Assembly: GCF_005670685.2 (NCBI RefSeq)
Contig: NZ_CP062008.1
Coordinates: forward strand, 2,170,001-2,234,000
DNA: 64,000 bases
Source of the DNA: Mycolicibacterium mucogenicum DSM 44124
Lineage (GTDB): Bacteria; Actinomycetota; Actinomycetes; Mycobacteriales; Mycobacteriaceae
Direction of reading: 5' to 3'
Of this stretch, positions 56,162 to 64,000 are shown in pieces. Positions within the stretch are counted from its first letter, which is position 1, and every line of letters starts with the position of its first letter. Under the pieces are notes generated by a model. The model was given only the letters and a program-made list of their open reading frames with translations, was not told where the DNA came from and searched no databases. Position numbers and translations under genes: made by a program.

Positions 56162-56865
56162 AGCGCCTGCTGTGGTTGGTGGCGGCTGTGGTGCTGGCGG
56201 TGGTGGTGGCCATCCAGGTCGGCACGTCCGACGAGCCGGCCGCGGTCGCCGATGGCGTCGACGGTGCCGTCGTCCCGACTGTCGCCCCCGGTACCGACCT
56301 CCTGGCGGGCCTGGCCGTCGTCCCGCGGCGCGTGCGCGACCCGAACTACCGGCGCGCGGCGTTCGGCGAGTCCTGGACCGACGACAATTCGGCGCCCGAG
56401 GGCCACAACGGCTGCGACACCCGCAACGACATCCTGAACCGGGATCTGACCGACAAGACCGTCGTGTCGCTCAAACGGTGCCCGCAGGCGGTGAAGACCG
56501 GTGTGCTGCGCGATCCGTACACGAACGACACCATCGCCTTCACGCGCGGCAACCAGATCGGCGCGGCGGTGCAGATCGATCACATCGTGCCGCTCGCACT
56601 GGCCTGGGACCTCGGGGCCAGGGACTGGAACGACGAGCTCCGGCTCCGATTCGCCAACGACCCGGCGAATCTGCTGGCGGTGTCGGGGAAAGCGAACCAG
56701 GACAAGGGCGACAAGCAGCCCTCGGACTGGATGCCGCCGAACCATGGCTTCTGGTGCCAGTACGCGGTGCAGTACATCGCGGTGCTGCGTGGCTATGGGC
56801 TGCCCGTGGACGCGCCGTCGGTGCCCGTCTTACGGGATGCCGCGGCCACCTGCCCGACGGGCTAG
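56158..56865 (+). CDS. Exported or membrane-anchored HNH endonuclease-family protein
   Basis: 235 residues. An N-terminal hydrophobic segment (about 3-20, LLWLVAAVVLAVVVAIQV) is a signal peptide or anchor. The HNH/DUF1524-like core has QIDHIVPLALAWDLGA (D-H of the beta-beta-alpha metal motif), a conserved Asn in FANDPANLLAVSGKANQDKGDKQPSDWMPP, and Cys pairs around the core. It is predicted to cut DNA outside the cytoplasm, or to be a lytic or scavenging nuclease. The GTG start overlaps the recG stop. Syntenic with M. tuberculosis Rv2972c. Confidence 0.85.
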   Translation: MKRLLWLVAAVVLAVVVAIQVGTSDEPAAVADGVDGAVVPTVAPGTDLLAGLAVVPRRVRDPNYRRAAFGESWTDDNSAPEGHNGCDTRNDILNRDLTDKTVVSLKRCPQAVKTGVLRDPYTNDTIAFTRGNQIGAAVQIDHIVPLALAWDLGARDWNDELRLRFANDPANLLAVSGKANQDKGDKQPSDWMPPNHGFWCQYAVQYIAVLRGYGLPVDAPSVPVLRDAAATCPTG

Positions 56866-57189
56866 GTCGTAGTACATCACCGAGCTTCTGCGGTTTTGTT
56901 GCCGGTATGGGTGATTCTGCACAACAAATGGCGGTTGGTCATTTGCTGGAATGTGTCTAGGTGGCGAACCGGCTAATTCGAATAGGGTCTGGCGCGAATT
57001 GCGCAGATATTGGTTGCCGAGCTACCGCAACTCGGCAACCAATATCTGCTCATCTCATTCGGCGGACACGACGAAATAATCGATAGCGGGGCTACTGAAT
57101 TGGATGCCGGAATGCCGTCGATTCAGTGTTCTGTCGATATTTCGCCGCAGCCTGATGCCAAATTCGCTCCTGCCTGTCGTGGGACCTGT
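56866..57189. other. Intergenic stretch with a 19-bp hairpin
   Basis: No coding region that I support. The main object is a perfect inverted repeat, GCAGATATTGGTTGCCGAG (57003-57021) and CTCGGCAACCAATATCTGC (57031-57049), with a 9-nt loop. The DNA is less GC-rich than average. It separates the convergent HNH gene and repeat-protein gene. Confidence 0.6.
57003..57049. terminator. Long perfect hairpin between convergent genes
   Basis: 19 uninterrupted base pairs with a 9-nt loop. No T-run on either side (TCATCTC follows on plus, GCGCAATTC on minus), so it may be a bidirectional factor-dependent terminator or a mobile palindrome. Confidence 0.4.
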
Positions 57190-57651
57190 TCAGCGGCGTC
57201 CGAAAATGCCGCCGATGGTCTTCAAGGTGCCGTTGAGTGCACCGGCGACGGTCTTGGTGGTGCCATCGAGTGCGCCCGCGGCCGTCTTGGTGGTGTTGTG
57301 GAGTCCGCCGGCGACGGTCTTGGTCGTGCCGTCGAGGTCGGCGGCGACGGTGTGGGTGGTGCCGTTGAGGTCGGCGGCCAGGGTCTTGGTGGTGCCGTGG
57401 AGCGCACCGGCAACGGTCTTCACCGTGCCGTCGAGCGCGCCTGCGATGCCGCCCACCGGGCTACTCGAGGTGGGTGCGTTGGCGTGGCTCGTGACCCCGG
57501 AGGTGGAGGTGTCGGCCTGCGCCGTGCCCGCTCCGAATGTGAATAGCAATGCGCCCAGTCCAATTGTTGCCGCGCCCATTAGCAAGCGCTGGGAGAGGCG
57601 ACCAATTGTCGGAGTCGTTAATTGCGAAGTGTTCCTGAATGAGTGAACCAT
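57190..57651 (-). CDS. Secreted 11-residue-repeat protein, unknown function
   Basis: 153 residues. Signal peptide about 1-45 (long n-region, hydrophobic LLMGAATIGLGALLFTFGAG, cleavage AQA-D), a Ser/Thr-rich linker, then seven consecutive 11-residue repeats (residues 70-146) of consensus AGALDGTTKTV, ending GGIFGRR. ATG 57651 is selected by AGGGGG 8 nt upstream. The repeat unit puts Leu, Val and Ala on one face if helical; Gly/Thr content also allows a beta-solenoid. No homologue known to me. Monocistronic. Confidence 0.75.
   Translation of the reverse strand: MVHSFRNTSQLTTPTIGRLSQRLLMGAATIGLGALLFTFGAGTAQADTSTSGVTSHANAPTSSSPVGGIAGALDGTVKTVAGALHGTTKTLAADLNGTTHTVAADLDGTTKTVAGGLHNTTKTAAGALDGTTKTVAGALNGTLKTIGGIFGRR
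57214..57444 (-). repeat. 33-bp coding minisatellite, seven units
   Basis: Seven 33-nt units code for the 11-residue repeats of the secreted protein. Units differ at several positions, so it is an old array, but copy number may vary in frame between strains. Confidence 0.75.
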
Positions 57652-57858
57652 TTCTCGAACCCCCTGCTCGATGATGTCTGGTTGCGCCGGAATAAATGGA
57701 CGCAATATCAAATTAACGCACCGGAGGTAATAGTGGGATAGTTAACACGAATCAATTGCTGCGAGTTTTTCCACAATCGACACACGTGACCCACTGGGCA
57801 CATCTGTGACAGGTGAGCGCAGTCGCCCGTCGCGACTACCCAAAATCGTTCGCGCCAA

Positions 57859-57901
57859 ACACAAATGGTCGTCCTCCCCAGGGGAGAACGACCATTTGTG
57901 T
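57859..57901 (-). terminator. Terminator after the aldo/keto reductase pair
   Basis: ACACAAATGGTCGT (57859-57872) pairs perfectly with ACGACCATTTGTGT (57888-57901); inside, CTCC pairs with GGAG. It lies 30 bp after the stop of the reductase at 57931. The rest of 57652-57858 is promoter-type, AT-richer DNA with no gene. Confidence 0.75.
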
Positions 57902-57930
57902 CGGTAGCGGTTGATGAACCGCCGGCGGCC

Positions 57931-58767
57931 TCAGATGCCGGTGTAGGTGGCGGGGTCCGGGCGGTAGCGGGTGCCGTCGTCCAGCCCGTTCAGGGCGTCC
58001 ATGTGCTCGGCAGCCAGCTCGAAGCCGAACACGTCGAGGTTCTCGGCGATGCGCTCCGGCGACGACGAGCGGGGGATGACCGAGTTGCCGAGCTGCAGGT
58101 TCCAGCGGATCAGCACCTGCGCCGGGGTCTTGCCGTACTCGGCGGCGATGGACTGCACGGTCGGGTGGGTCAGCAGGTTGCCGACGCCCAGCGGGCTGTA
58201 GGCCTGCGTGACGATGCCGCGCTCGGCGTGCACCGCGCGCAGCGCCGACTGGTTCAGCAGCGGGTGCAGCTCGATCTGGTTGACCACCGGGCTGACGTAG
58301 CTCAGGTCGATGATGGTCGACAGGTCCTCGTCGGTGAAGTTGCAGACGCCGATCGACTTCGCGGTGCCGTCGTTGTGCAGCTTGATCAGGGCGCCCCAGC
58401 TGTCCACGTACTTGCTGATGTCGCCGGCGGGCCAGTGGATCATGTAGAGGTCCACGTACTCCAGGCCGAGCTTGTCGAGGCTGACCTTGAATGCGTCCTG
58501 GCCGGCCTGGAAACCCTGGTCGGCGTTGGCCAGCTTGGTCGTCACGAAGATCTCGGCGCGCGGGATGCCCGACGACGCGATGGCCCGCCCGACGGCTTCC
58601 TCGTTGCCGTAGACGGCGGCGGTGTCGATCAGGCGGATACCCATCTCGAGCGCGGCCGAGACGGCACGCTCGGTGTCGGCGTCCGACAGCTCGGCGACGC
58701 CGAGGCCAAGCGCCGGAATCGTATTGTCGTCGTGGAGCGCCACATTGGGAATCTCTGCGGAGGCCAT
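57931..58767 (-). CDS. Aldo/keto reductase (second of a pair)
   Basis: 278 residues, (beta/alpha)8 NADPH-dependent reductase. Catalytic tetrad: Asp in [16 protein letters not shown] (with the Tyr), Lys in [13 protein letters not shown], His in LYMIHWPAG. Cofactor loop [21 protein letters not shown]. Family members reduce carbonyls such as methylglyoxal and 2,5-diketo-D-gluconate. Starts 5 nt after its paralogue upstream, so it is the second gene of a tandem duplication. Confidence 0.9.
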   Translation of the reverse strand: MASAEIPNVALHDDNTIPALGLGVAELSDADTERAVSAALEMGIRLIDTAAVYGNEEAVGRAIASSGIPRAEIFVTTKLANADQGFQAGQDAFKVSLDKLGLEYVDLYMIHWPAGDISKYVDSWGALIKLHNDGTAKSIGVCNFTDEDLSTIIDLSYVSPVVNQIELHPLLNQSALRAVHAERGIVTQAYSPLGVGNLLTHPTVQSIAAEYGKTPAQVLIRWNLQLGNSVIPRSSSPERIAENLDVFGFELAAEHMDALNGLDDGTRYRPDPATYTGI

Positions 58768-58772
58768 GTCAC

Positions 58773-59621
58773 CTACCCTGTGAAGTTGAATGTTCGTGGA
58801 TCCGGGCCCAGGCGGGTGCCGTTGTCGAGGGTCGCGATGGACGCGATGTCCGCTTCGCTCAGCTCGAAATCAAACACGTTGAAATTGCTCGCAATCCGGT
58901 CTGGGTTCACCGATTTCGGGATGACGATATTACCCAGCTGGATATGCCACCTAATCAGCACCTGCGCTGGCGTTTTTCCGTGTCGCTCTGCGATGGCGGT
59001 GACGATCGGGTCCTCGAGCAGGGAACCCTGCCCCAGCGGACTCCAGGCCTCGGTGGCGATCCCGTAGCGGGCGTGCGTTTCGCGCAGCTCGGCCTGCGGC
59101 AGTCGCGGATGCAGTTCGATCTGGTTCACCGCGGGCACGATCCCGGTGGCGTCGATGAGCAGTTTGAGGTGCTCGGGCTCGAAGTTGCTGACACCGATCG
59201 CGCGGATTCGCCCCTGGTCACGCAGGTGCGCGAAAGCCTTGAAGGTGTCGATGAACAGGTTCTGCGCGGGCGTCGGCCAGTGGATGAGGTAGAGGTCGAG
59301 GTAGTCGAGCCCCAACCGCGCCATGCTGGCGTCGAACGCGGCGAGGGTCTTCTCGTAACCCTGTTCGGAGTTCCACAGCTTGGTGGTGATGTAGACCTCT
59401 TCACGCGGGAGGCCGGAGGCGGCGACGGCCCGTCCGACGCCGTCTTCGTTGCCGTAGGCCGCCGCGGTGTCGATATGGCGATATCCGGCGTGCAATGCTG
59501 CACTGACGGCGCGTTCGGTGTCCTCGGCCGGTGTCTGCCACACCCCGAGACCCACCACCGGAATGGACGTACCGTCGTTGAGCGTCAGTGTTGGACTCGG
59601 AGCACCTGAAGGATCAGCCAT
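58773..59621 (-). CDS. Aldo/keto reductase (Rv2971-type)
   Basis: 282 residues, the length I recall for M. tuberculosis Rv2971. Tetrad: Asp and Tyr in [16 protein letters not shown], Lys in [13 protein letters not shown], His in [13 protein letters not shown] loop [21 protein letters not shown]. Rv2971 is reported to reduce dicarbonyls including methylglyoxal. ATG 59621 begins MADPSGAP; longer in-frame starts run inside lipN. Its start codon overlaps that of the divergent lipN by 2 nt. The following gene is a paralogue. Confidence 0.92.
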   Translation of the reverse strand: MADPSGAPSPTLTLNDGTSIPVVGLGVWQTPAEDTERAVSAALHAGYRHIDTAAAYGNEDGVGRAVAASGLPREEVYITTKLWNSEQGYEKTLAAFDASMARLGLDYLDLYLIHWPTPAQNLFIDTFKAFAHLRDQGRIRAIGVSNFEPEHLKLLIDATGIVPAVNQIELHPRLPQAELRETHARYGIATEAWSPLGQGSLLEDPIVTAIAERHGKTPAQVLIRWHIQLGNIVIPKSVNPDRIASNFNVFDFELSEADIASIATLDNGTRLGPDPRTFNFTG

Positions 59622-60771
59622 GACCATGAGCATGCCAGGCGACGCTGTGCCGGCGGCAGTGACAACCGACGTCGAACTGGTCGTCCGGCCAGAGCATCCG
59701 GCCGCGGGACGGCCGAGTCGCCTGCGCCTGGCGGTCCTGACCCGGGCCGGCGGCATCGCCCTGCGCATCCTTCCCAAGATTCCCGATCGGCTGAAGCGCG
59801 TGCTGCTCGGCGGGCGTCGCGTCACGATCGACGGCAACACCCTCGACACCACTCTGCAGCTGATGCTGGCGGCGCAGAACGCCACCGGCGCCGGGGGCCT
59901 GGTCGTGAGCAGCGACATCAACGTCTCGCGCACTCAGCTGCTGGCGTTGTCGCAGTACCTCGACCCGGCGATCGCCGTCACGACGACCGACTTCACGGTT
60001 CCCGGTCCGGTCGAACCCCTGCGCGCGCGGCACTACCAGCCCGACGGCACCGGTCCCGCGCCGCTGCTGGTCTTCTTTCACGGCGGCGGATTCGTCGTCG
60101 GCGGTATCGAGTCACATGACGGGCTGTGCCGGCTGATCAGCCGCGACGCCGGCGTGCACGTCGTCTCCGTCGAATACCGGCTGGCTCCCGAGCATCCGGC
60201 TCCGGCCGCCTCCGACGACTGCTACGCCACCTATCTCTGGTGCGTGGAGAACGCGGCGCGGCTGGGCGCCGACCCGGCGAAGATCGCGGTGGGCGGTGAC
60301 AGCGCCGGCGGCAACCTGGCGGCCGTCGTGTCGCAGCGGGCCCGCGACAACCACGCGCCGCTGCCGGCCCTGCAGCTACTGATCTATCCGGTCACGAATT
60401 TCGCGGGGGACACACGGTCGAAGGTGCTGTTCGCCGACGGCTACTTCCTGAGCAAGGTCGACATGGACTGGTTCCGGGCCAACTACCTCGCCGAATCGGC
60501 GCTCGATCCGGCGGATCCACGGGTGTCGCCGCTGCTGGCAGAGGATCTGTCGGGGCTGCCGCCCGCGCTGGTGCTCACCGGTGGGTTCGATCCGCTGCGC
60601 GACGAAGGCGACGCCTACGCCGCGGCACTGGCCGCCGCCGGGGTGCCGGTGGACCACCGCAGGTACGGGTCCCTGGTCCACGCGTTCGCGAACTTCTTCC
60701 CCCTCGGCGGCGACAGCGCGGTCGCGACGGCGGATTTCATCTCCGCGTTCCGGGCTCACCTCACCCGCTGA
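59620..60771 (+). CDS. lipN: HSL-family esterase/lipase (LipN-like)
   Basis: 383 residues, hormone-sensitive-lipase family. Oxyanion motif HGGGFVVGG, nucleophile elbow GGDSAGGN, acid in GGFDPLRDEGD, His in GSLVHAFANFFPLGG. An N-terminal cap extension of about 120 residues. Cytoplasmic (no signal). M. tuberculosis LipN (Rv2970c) hydrolyses short-chain esters. ATG 59620 follows AAGGA at 8 nt; two further in-frame ATGs (59626, 59632) are alternatives. Divergent from the reductase with overlapping start codons. Confidence 0.9.
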   Translation: MTMSMPGDAVPAAVTTDVELVVRPEHPAAGRPSRLRLAVLTRAGGIALRILPKIPDRLKRVLLGGRRVTIDGNTLDTTLQLMLAAQNATGAGGLVVSSDINVSRTQLLALSQYLDPAIAVTTTDFTVPGPVEPLRARHYQPDGTGPAPLLVFFHGGGFVVGGIESHDGLCRLISRDAGVHVVSVEYRLAPEHPAPAASDDCYATYLWCVENAARLGADPAKIAVGGDSAGGNLAAVVSQRARDNHAPLPALQLLIYPVTNFAGDTRSKVLFADGYFLSKVDMDWFRANYLAESALDPADPRVSPLLAEDLSGLPPALVLTGGFDPLRDEGDAYAAALAAAGVPVDHRRYGSLVHAFANFFPLGGDSAVATADFISAFRAHLTR

Positions 60772-60806
60772 GGTACGGCTCCGGCCGAGTTCGGGGACGG
60801 CGTCGG

Positions 60807-60819
60807 TACCCTTGACGCC
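60807..60819 (+). promoter_or_regulatory. Leaderless-type -10 of the DsbA-like gene
   Basis: TACCCT (60807-60812) 7 nt before GTG 60820. Confidence 0.45.
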
Positions 60820-61653
60820 GTGCCGTCGAAATCGTCGAAGTCATCGAAGAACGCCAGCTATGACCTGAAGGCTGCGGACCGCAAGCGGGACTGGGTGGTC
60901 AAGGGCGGGCTGACCGCGCTTGTCATCATCTTCGCGGTGGTACTGGTGGCGTACATCGTCATGAACGGCAAGCCCAAAGCCGACCCGCACAAGGTGCAGG
61001 CGGTCCAGATCGCGGCGAGCAACGTCGTCACCAACCCCGGCACCAAGGATCCGAAGGTCACCCTGACGATCTACGAGGACTTCCTCTGCCCGGTCTGCGG
61101 CGTCTTCGAGAAGACGTACGGCCCGACGATCGCCAAGCTGATCGACAACGGCGACATCGCCGTCGACTACAACATCGTCTCGATCATCGGCCGCGGCGAC
61201 CCGAAGTCGTACTCGACGCGCGCCGGCGCCATGGCGTACTGCGTCGCCGACGAGGACAAGGCCGCGTTCCGGCGCTTCCACGAAGCGCTGTACAAGAACC
61301 AGCCCGAGGAGACCGCGGCGTCGTTCCCCGACAACGCCAAGCTGCTGGAGTACGCGCGCCAGTCCGGTGTCGCCGTCGGGCCGAATGATCCGCTCAGCAA
61401 GTGCGTCGAGAACGGCGTCTACACCGAGATGGTCAACAACATGGCCCGCAACGCCGAGATTCAGGGCACGCCGACCATCAAGATCAACGGCACCGAGACC
61501 AGCCTGGTCCCGAACGGCGACCCGAACAGCCTGATCGAGAAGATCAAGGCCATCGCGCCGGATCTGCCGAGCCTGCCCGCCGCGCCGGCGGCCCCCGCCG
61601 CTCCGGCTCCGGGCGCCCCGGCGCCGCAGCCCGCTCCGGCGCCACACCCGTGA
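60820..61653 (+). CDS. DsbA-like membrane-anchored thiol oxidoreductase
   Basis: 277 residues. Lys/Ser-rich cytoplasmic tail, one transmembrane helix (about 31-52), an extracytoplasmic thioredoxin-fold domain with active site C-P-V-C (in YEDFLCPVCGVFEKTYGP) and the cis-Pro in IQGTPTIKING, then an Ala/Pro-rich tail. It introduces disulfides into exported proteins and is reoxidised by VKOR, encoded next with a 4-nt overlap. Homologue of M. tuberculosis Rv2969c (DsbA). GTG start with leaderless -10. Confidence 0.92.
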   Translation: MPSKSSKSSKNASYDLKAADRKRDWVVKGGLTALVIIFAVVLVAYIVMNGKPKADPHKVQAVQIAASNVVTNPGTKDPKVTLTIYEDFLCPVCGVFEKTYGPTIAKLIDNGDIAVDYNIVSIIGRGDPKSYSTRAGAMAYCVADEDKAAFRRFHEALYKNQPEETAASFPDNAKLLEYARQSGVAVGPNDPLSKCVENGVYTEMVNNMARNAEIQGTPTIKINGTETSLVPNGDPNSLIEKIKAIAPDLPSLPAAPAAPAAPAPGAPAPQPAPAPHP

Positions 61654-62258
61654 CCGACGTCGACACATCCGAACGGCAGGCGGGGGTGGCAGTCAGCCGC
61701 CCCGCCGCCGTCTGGATTCTCCTCGCCGGAATCATCGGCGAACTCGCCGCGTTCGTGCTGACGGTCGAGAAGGTCCGGCAGCTGCAGAACCCGTCGTACG
61801 TCCCGTCGTGCAGCATCAACCCGGTGCTGTCCTGCGGGTCGGTGATGCTGACCAAACAGGCCTCGCTGTTCGGGTTCCCGAACCCGCTCCTGGGCATCGC
61901 CGCCTTCAGCGTCGTGATCGTGACGGGTGTGCTTGCCGTCGCGGGCGTTCGGCTGCCGCGGTGGTACTGGGCGGGTCTGGCCGGTGGCACGCTGCTGGGC
62001 ACGGTGTTCGTGCACTGGCTGATCTACCAGAGCCTGTACGAGATCGGCGCCCTGTGCCCGTACTGCATGGTGGTCTGGGTCGTCACCGTGGCGCTGCTGA
62101 TTGTGGTGACATCAATTGCGTTGCGGCCCTTGGCTGCTGACAACAAAGTGGTGAACACCCTGTACCAGTGGCGGTGGCCGCTGTACGCCGTGTGGATCAC
62201 TGCGATCGCCCTGCTGATCCTTGATCGATTCTGGAGTTATTGGTCCACGCTGATCTAG
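61650..62258 (+). CDS. Vitamin K epoxide reductase family protein (VKOR)
   Basis: 202 residues, about five transmembrane helices. Loop cysteines Cys54 and Cys62 (CSINPVLSC) shuttle electrons to the quinone-proximal pair Cys136-P-Y-Cys139. In mycobacteria VKOR takes the place of DsbB: it passes electrons from DsbA to menaquinone and is important for growth. GTG start overlaps the DsbA-like stop (GTGA), confirming a two-gene oxidative-folding unit. Homologue of Rv2968c. Confidence 0.94.
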   Translation: MTDVDTSERQAGVAVSRPAAVWILLAGIIGELAAFVLTVEKVRQLQNPSYVPSCSINPVLSCGSVMLTKQASLFGFPNPLLGIAAFSVVIVTGVLAVAGVRLPRWYWAGLAGGTLLGTVFVHWLIYQSLYEIGALCPYCMVVWVVTVALLIVVTSIALRPLAADNKVVNTLYQWRWPLYAVWITAIALLILDRFWSYWSTLI

Positions 62259-62280
62259 TGCTTCAGCTGGCCGTAACCGC

Positions 62281-62292
62281 TAGGGTCACTGG
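62281..62292 (+). promoter_or_regulatory. Leaderless-type -10 of pyruvate carboxylase gene
   Basis: TAGGGT (62281-62286) 6 nt before GTG 62293. Confidence 0.45.
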
Positions 62293-64000
62293 GTGATTTC
62301 CAAACTCCTGGTGGCCAATCGCGGTGAGATCGCGATCCGGGCCTTTCGCGCAGCCAACGAACTGGGTATCGCCACCGTCGCGGTGTACCCGTTCGAGGAC
62401 CGCAACTCGCTGCATCGGCTCAAGGCTGACGAGTCGTATCAGATCGGGGAGAAAGGCCATCCGGTCCGGGCGTACCTGAACGTCGACGACATCGTCGCCA
62501 CCGCGCTGGCGTGCGGCGCCGACGCGATCTACCCGGGATATGGCTTCCTGTCGGAGAACCCCGAACTGGCGGCCGCCTGCGCCGCCGCGGGCATCACCTT
62601 CGTCGGACCCAGCTCCGACATCCTCGAACTGACCGGCAACAAGGCGCGCGCCATCGAATCGGCCCGCGCCGCCGGGCTGCCCGTGCTGGCCTCGTCGGAG
62701 CCGTCGTCGTCGGTCGACGACCTCCTCGCCGCCGCCGAGCACATGCAGTTCCCGTTGTTCGTCAAGGCCGTCGCCGGTGGTGGCGGCCGCGGTATGCGCC
62801 GCGTGGCCGACCCGGCCGACCTGCGCGAGGCCATCGAAGCCGCGTCCCGCGAAGCCGATTCGGCGTTCGGTGACCCGACGGTGTTCCTGGAGCAGGCCGT
62901 CGTCAACCCACGGCACATCGAGGTGCAGATCCTCGCCGACACCCACGGCAACGTCATGCACCTGTTCGAGCGCGACTGCAGCGTCCAGCGTCGGCACCAG
63001 AAGGTCATCGAGCTGGCGCCCGCGCCGAACCTGGATCCCGGACTGCGGGAGCGCATGTGCAACGACGCCGTCGCCTTCGCCCGGCAGATCGGCTACACGT
63101 GCGCCGGCACCGTCGAGTTCCTCGTCGACGAGCGCGGCCAGCACGTGTTCATCGAGATGAACCCACGCATCCAGGTCGAGCACACCGTCACCGAGGAGAT
63201 CACCGCGGTCGACCTCGTCGCGTCGCAGTTGTGTATCGCCTCCGGCTCGTCGCTCGAGGAGCTGGGCCTGAGCCAGGAGACCATGCAGGCCCGCGGCGCC
63301 GCGCTGCAGTGCCGCATCACCACCGAGGACCCCGCCAACGGCTTCCGTCCCGACACCGGCCGCATCACCGCCTACCGCACGCCGGGCGGCGCCGGCATCC
63401 GGCTCGACGGCGGCACCAACCTCGGCGCCGAGGTGTCGGCCCACTTCGACTCCATGCTGGTCAAATTGACCTGTCGCGGAAGGGATTTGACGACGGCCGT
63501 GGCGCGCGCCAAGCGGGCCCTGGCCGAGTTCCGTATCCGCGGCGTCTCGACGAACATCCCGTTCCTGCAGGCGGTGCTCGACGACCCCGACTTCGTCGCC
63601 GGAAAGGTGACGACGTCGTTCATCGACCAGCGTCCGCAGCTGCTGACCGCCCGCAGTAGCGCCGACCGCGGCACCAAGATCCTCAACTACCTGGCCGATG
63701 TCACGGTCAACCAGCCGCACGGGCCGCGCCCGGCGGCGGTGTACCCGCGCGACAAGCTGCCCGCCGTCGACCTGAAGGCGGCTCCGCCCGCGGGGTCGAA
63801 GCAGCGGCTGGACGAACTGGGGCCGGAAGGCTTCGCGCGCTGGCTGCGTGACACCCCGGCCGTCGGCGTCACCGACACCACCTTCCGTGACGCGCACCAG
63901 TCGCTGCTGGCGACCCGCGTGCGGTCCACCGGCCTGCTGGAGATCGCTCCGTACATCGCCCGGTTGACGCCGCAGTTGCTGTCGGTCGAGTGTTGGGGTG
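62293..64000 (+). CDS. pca: Pyruvate carboxylase, 5' part (cut at right edge)
   Basis: 569 codons visible, no stop. Biotin carboxylase domain (about 1-450): SKLLVANRGEIAIRAFRAANELG, ATP-grasp loop KAVAGGGGRGMRRV, QRRHQKVIELAPAP, FIEMNPRIQVEHTVTEE. From about residue 515 the carboxyltransferase domain begins with the metal/pyruvate motif VTDTTFRDAHQSLLATRVR, which separates pyruvate carboxylase from acyl-CoA carboxylases. It makes oxaloacetate from pyruvate (anaplerosis). The full protein is about 1125-1135 aa in mycobacteria, so roughly half is here. GTG start with leaderless -10. Confidence 0.95.
   Translation, partial: MISKLLVANRGEIAIRAFRAANELGIATVAVYPFEDRNSLHRLKADESYQIGEKGHPVRAYLNVDDIVATALACGADAIYPGYGFLSENPELAAACAAAGITFVGPSSDILELTGNKARAIESARAAGLPVLASSEPSSSVDDLLAAAEHMQFPLFVKAVAGGGGRGMRRVADPADLREAIEAASREADSAFGDPTVFLEQAVVNPRHIEVQILADTHGNVMHLFERDCSVQRRHQKVIELAPAPNLDPGLRERMCNDAVAFARQIGYTCAGTVEFLVDERGQHVFIEMNPRIQVEHTVTEEITAVDLVASQLCIASGSSLEELGLSQETMQARGAALQCRITTEDPANGFRPDTGRITAYRTPGGAGIRLDGGTNLGAEVSAHFDSMLVKLTCRGRDLTTAVARAKRALAEFRIRGVSTNIPFLQAVLDDPDFVAGKVTTSFIDQRPQLLTARSSADRGTKILNYLADVTVNQPHGPRPAAVYPRDKLPAVDLKAAPPAGSKQRLDELGPEGFARWLRDTPAVGVTDTTFRDAHQSLLATRVRSTGLLEIAPYIARLTPQLLSVECWG

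Overview
The window is chromosomal DNA of a non-tuberculous mycobacterium, probably a Mycolicibacterium-type species. It is GC-rich. Its gene order follows, in reverse, the M. tuberculosis stretch from Rv3013 down to Rv2967c (recalled from memory). An Emb-family arabinosyltransferase, the two-part HupB, LppZ, CFP-6, FbiD/CofC, MutT1 and a VKOR/DsbA pair all point to Mycobacteriaceae. Many genes have a TANNNT-like -10 hexamer 6-8 nt before the start codon, the leaderless-mRNA layout common in mycobacteria, and I used it to choose several starts.

Left part (1-19.6 kb), mostly core metabolism. An ACT-domain protein is followed by gatC-gatA (tRNA amidotransferase), pfkA, a glycerophosphodiesterase, gatB, two membrane or secreted unknowns, lppZ, doxX and cfp6. 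Next comes ilvB-ilvN-ilvC, preceded by a complete attenuator: promoter, 15-codon leader peptide rich in Leu/Val, alternative RNA stems and an intrinsic terminator. After it lie wrbA, an FAD oxidoreductase, serA and leuB.

Accessory block (19.6-30.5 kb). Between leuB and the MFS gene, which I recall as near neighbours in M. tuberculosis, sits about 11 kb of variable genes. They are a YrhK-like membrane protein, an orphan EmbB/EmbC-like arabinosyltransferase with a divergent TetR regulator, an MmyB-type regulator with a divergent hydrolase, a Tat-lipoprotein class A beta-lactamase, a lipoprotein, a RibD/DHFR-like reductase, two small membrane proteins, and a DIP1984-family gene followed by a non-canonical tRNA-like element.

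Middle (30.5-43 kb). An MFS transporter and a secreted lipase share a two-copy palindromic operator. Then come a FAH-family hydrolase, gltX, tRNA-Gln(CTG), tRNA-Glu(CTC), a DUF1800/DUF1501 pair, an IclR regulator facing leuCD, hupB and mutT1.

Right part (43-64 kb). Genes are ppk1, cofC/fbiD (F420), gpsA, a Cys/Met-metabolism PLP enzyme, ddl (cell wall), a DUF3515 protein, thiL, ung, rpmB, a FakA/DAK2 protein, recG with an exported HNH nuclease, a secreted 11-residue-repeat protein, two aldo/keto reductases, a LipN-like esterase, a DsbA-like/VKOR oxidative-folding pair, and the 5' part of pyruvate carboxylase. The branched-chain amino acid pathway (ilvBNC, leuB, leuCD), serine synthesis and glutamine/glutamate decoding (gatCAB, gltX, tRNA-Gln, tRNA-Glu) are spread over several operons here. 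The GatCAB proteins presumably make Gln-tRNA from the Glu-tRNA that GltX charges.
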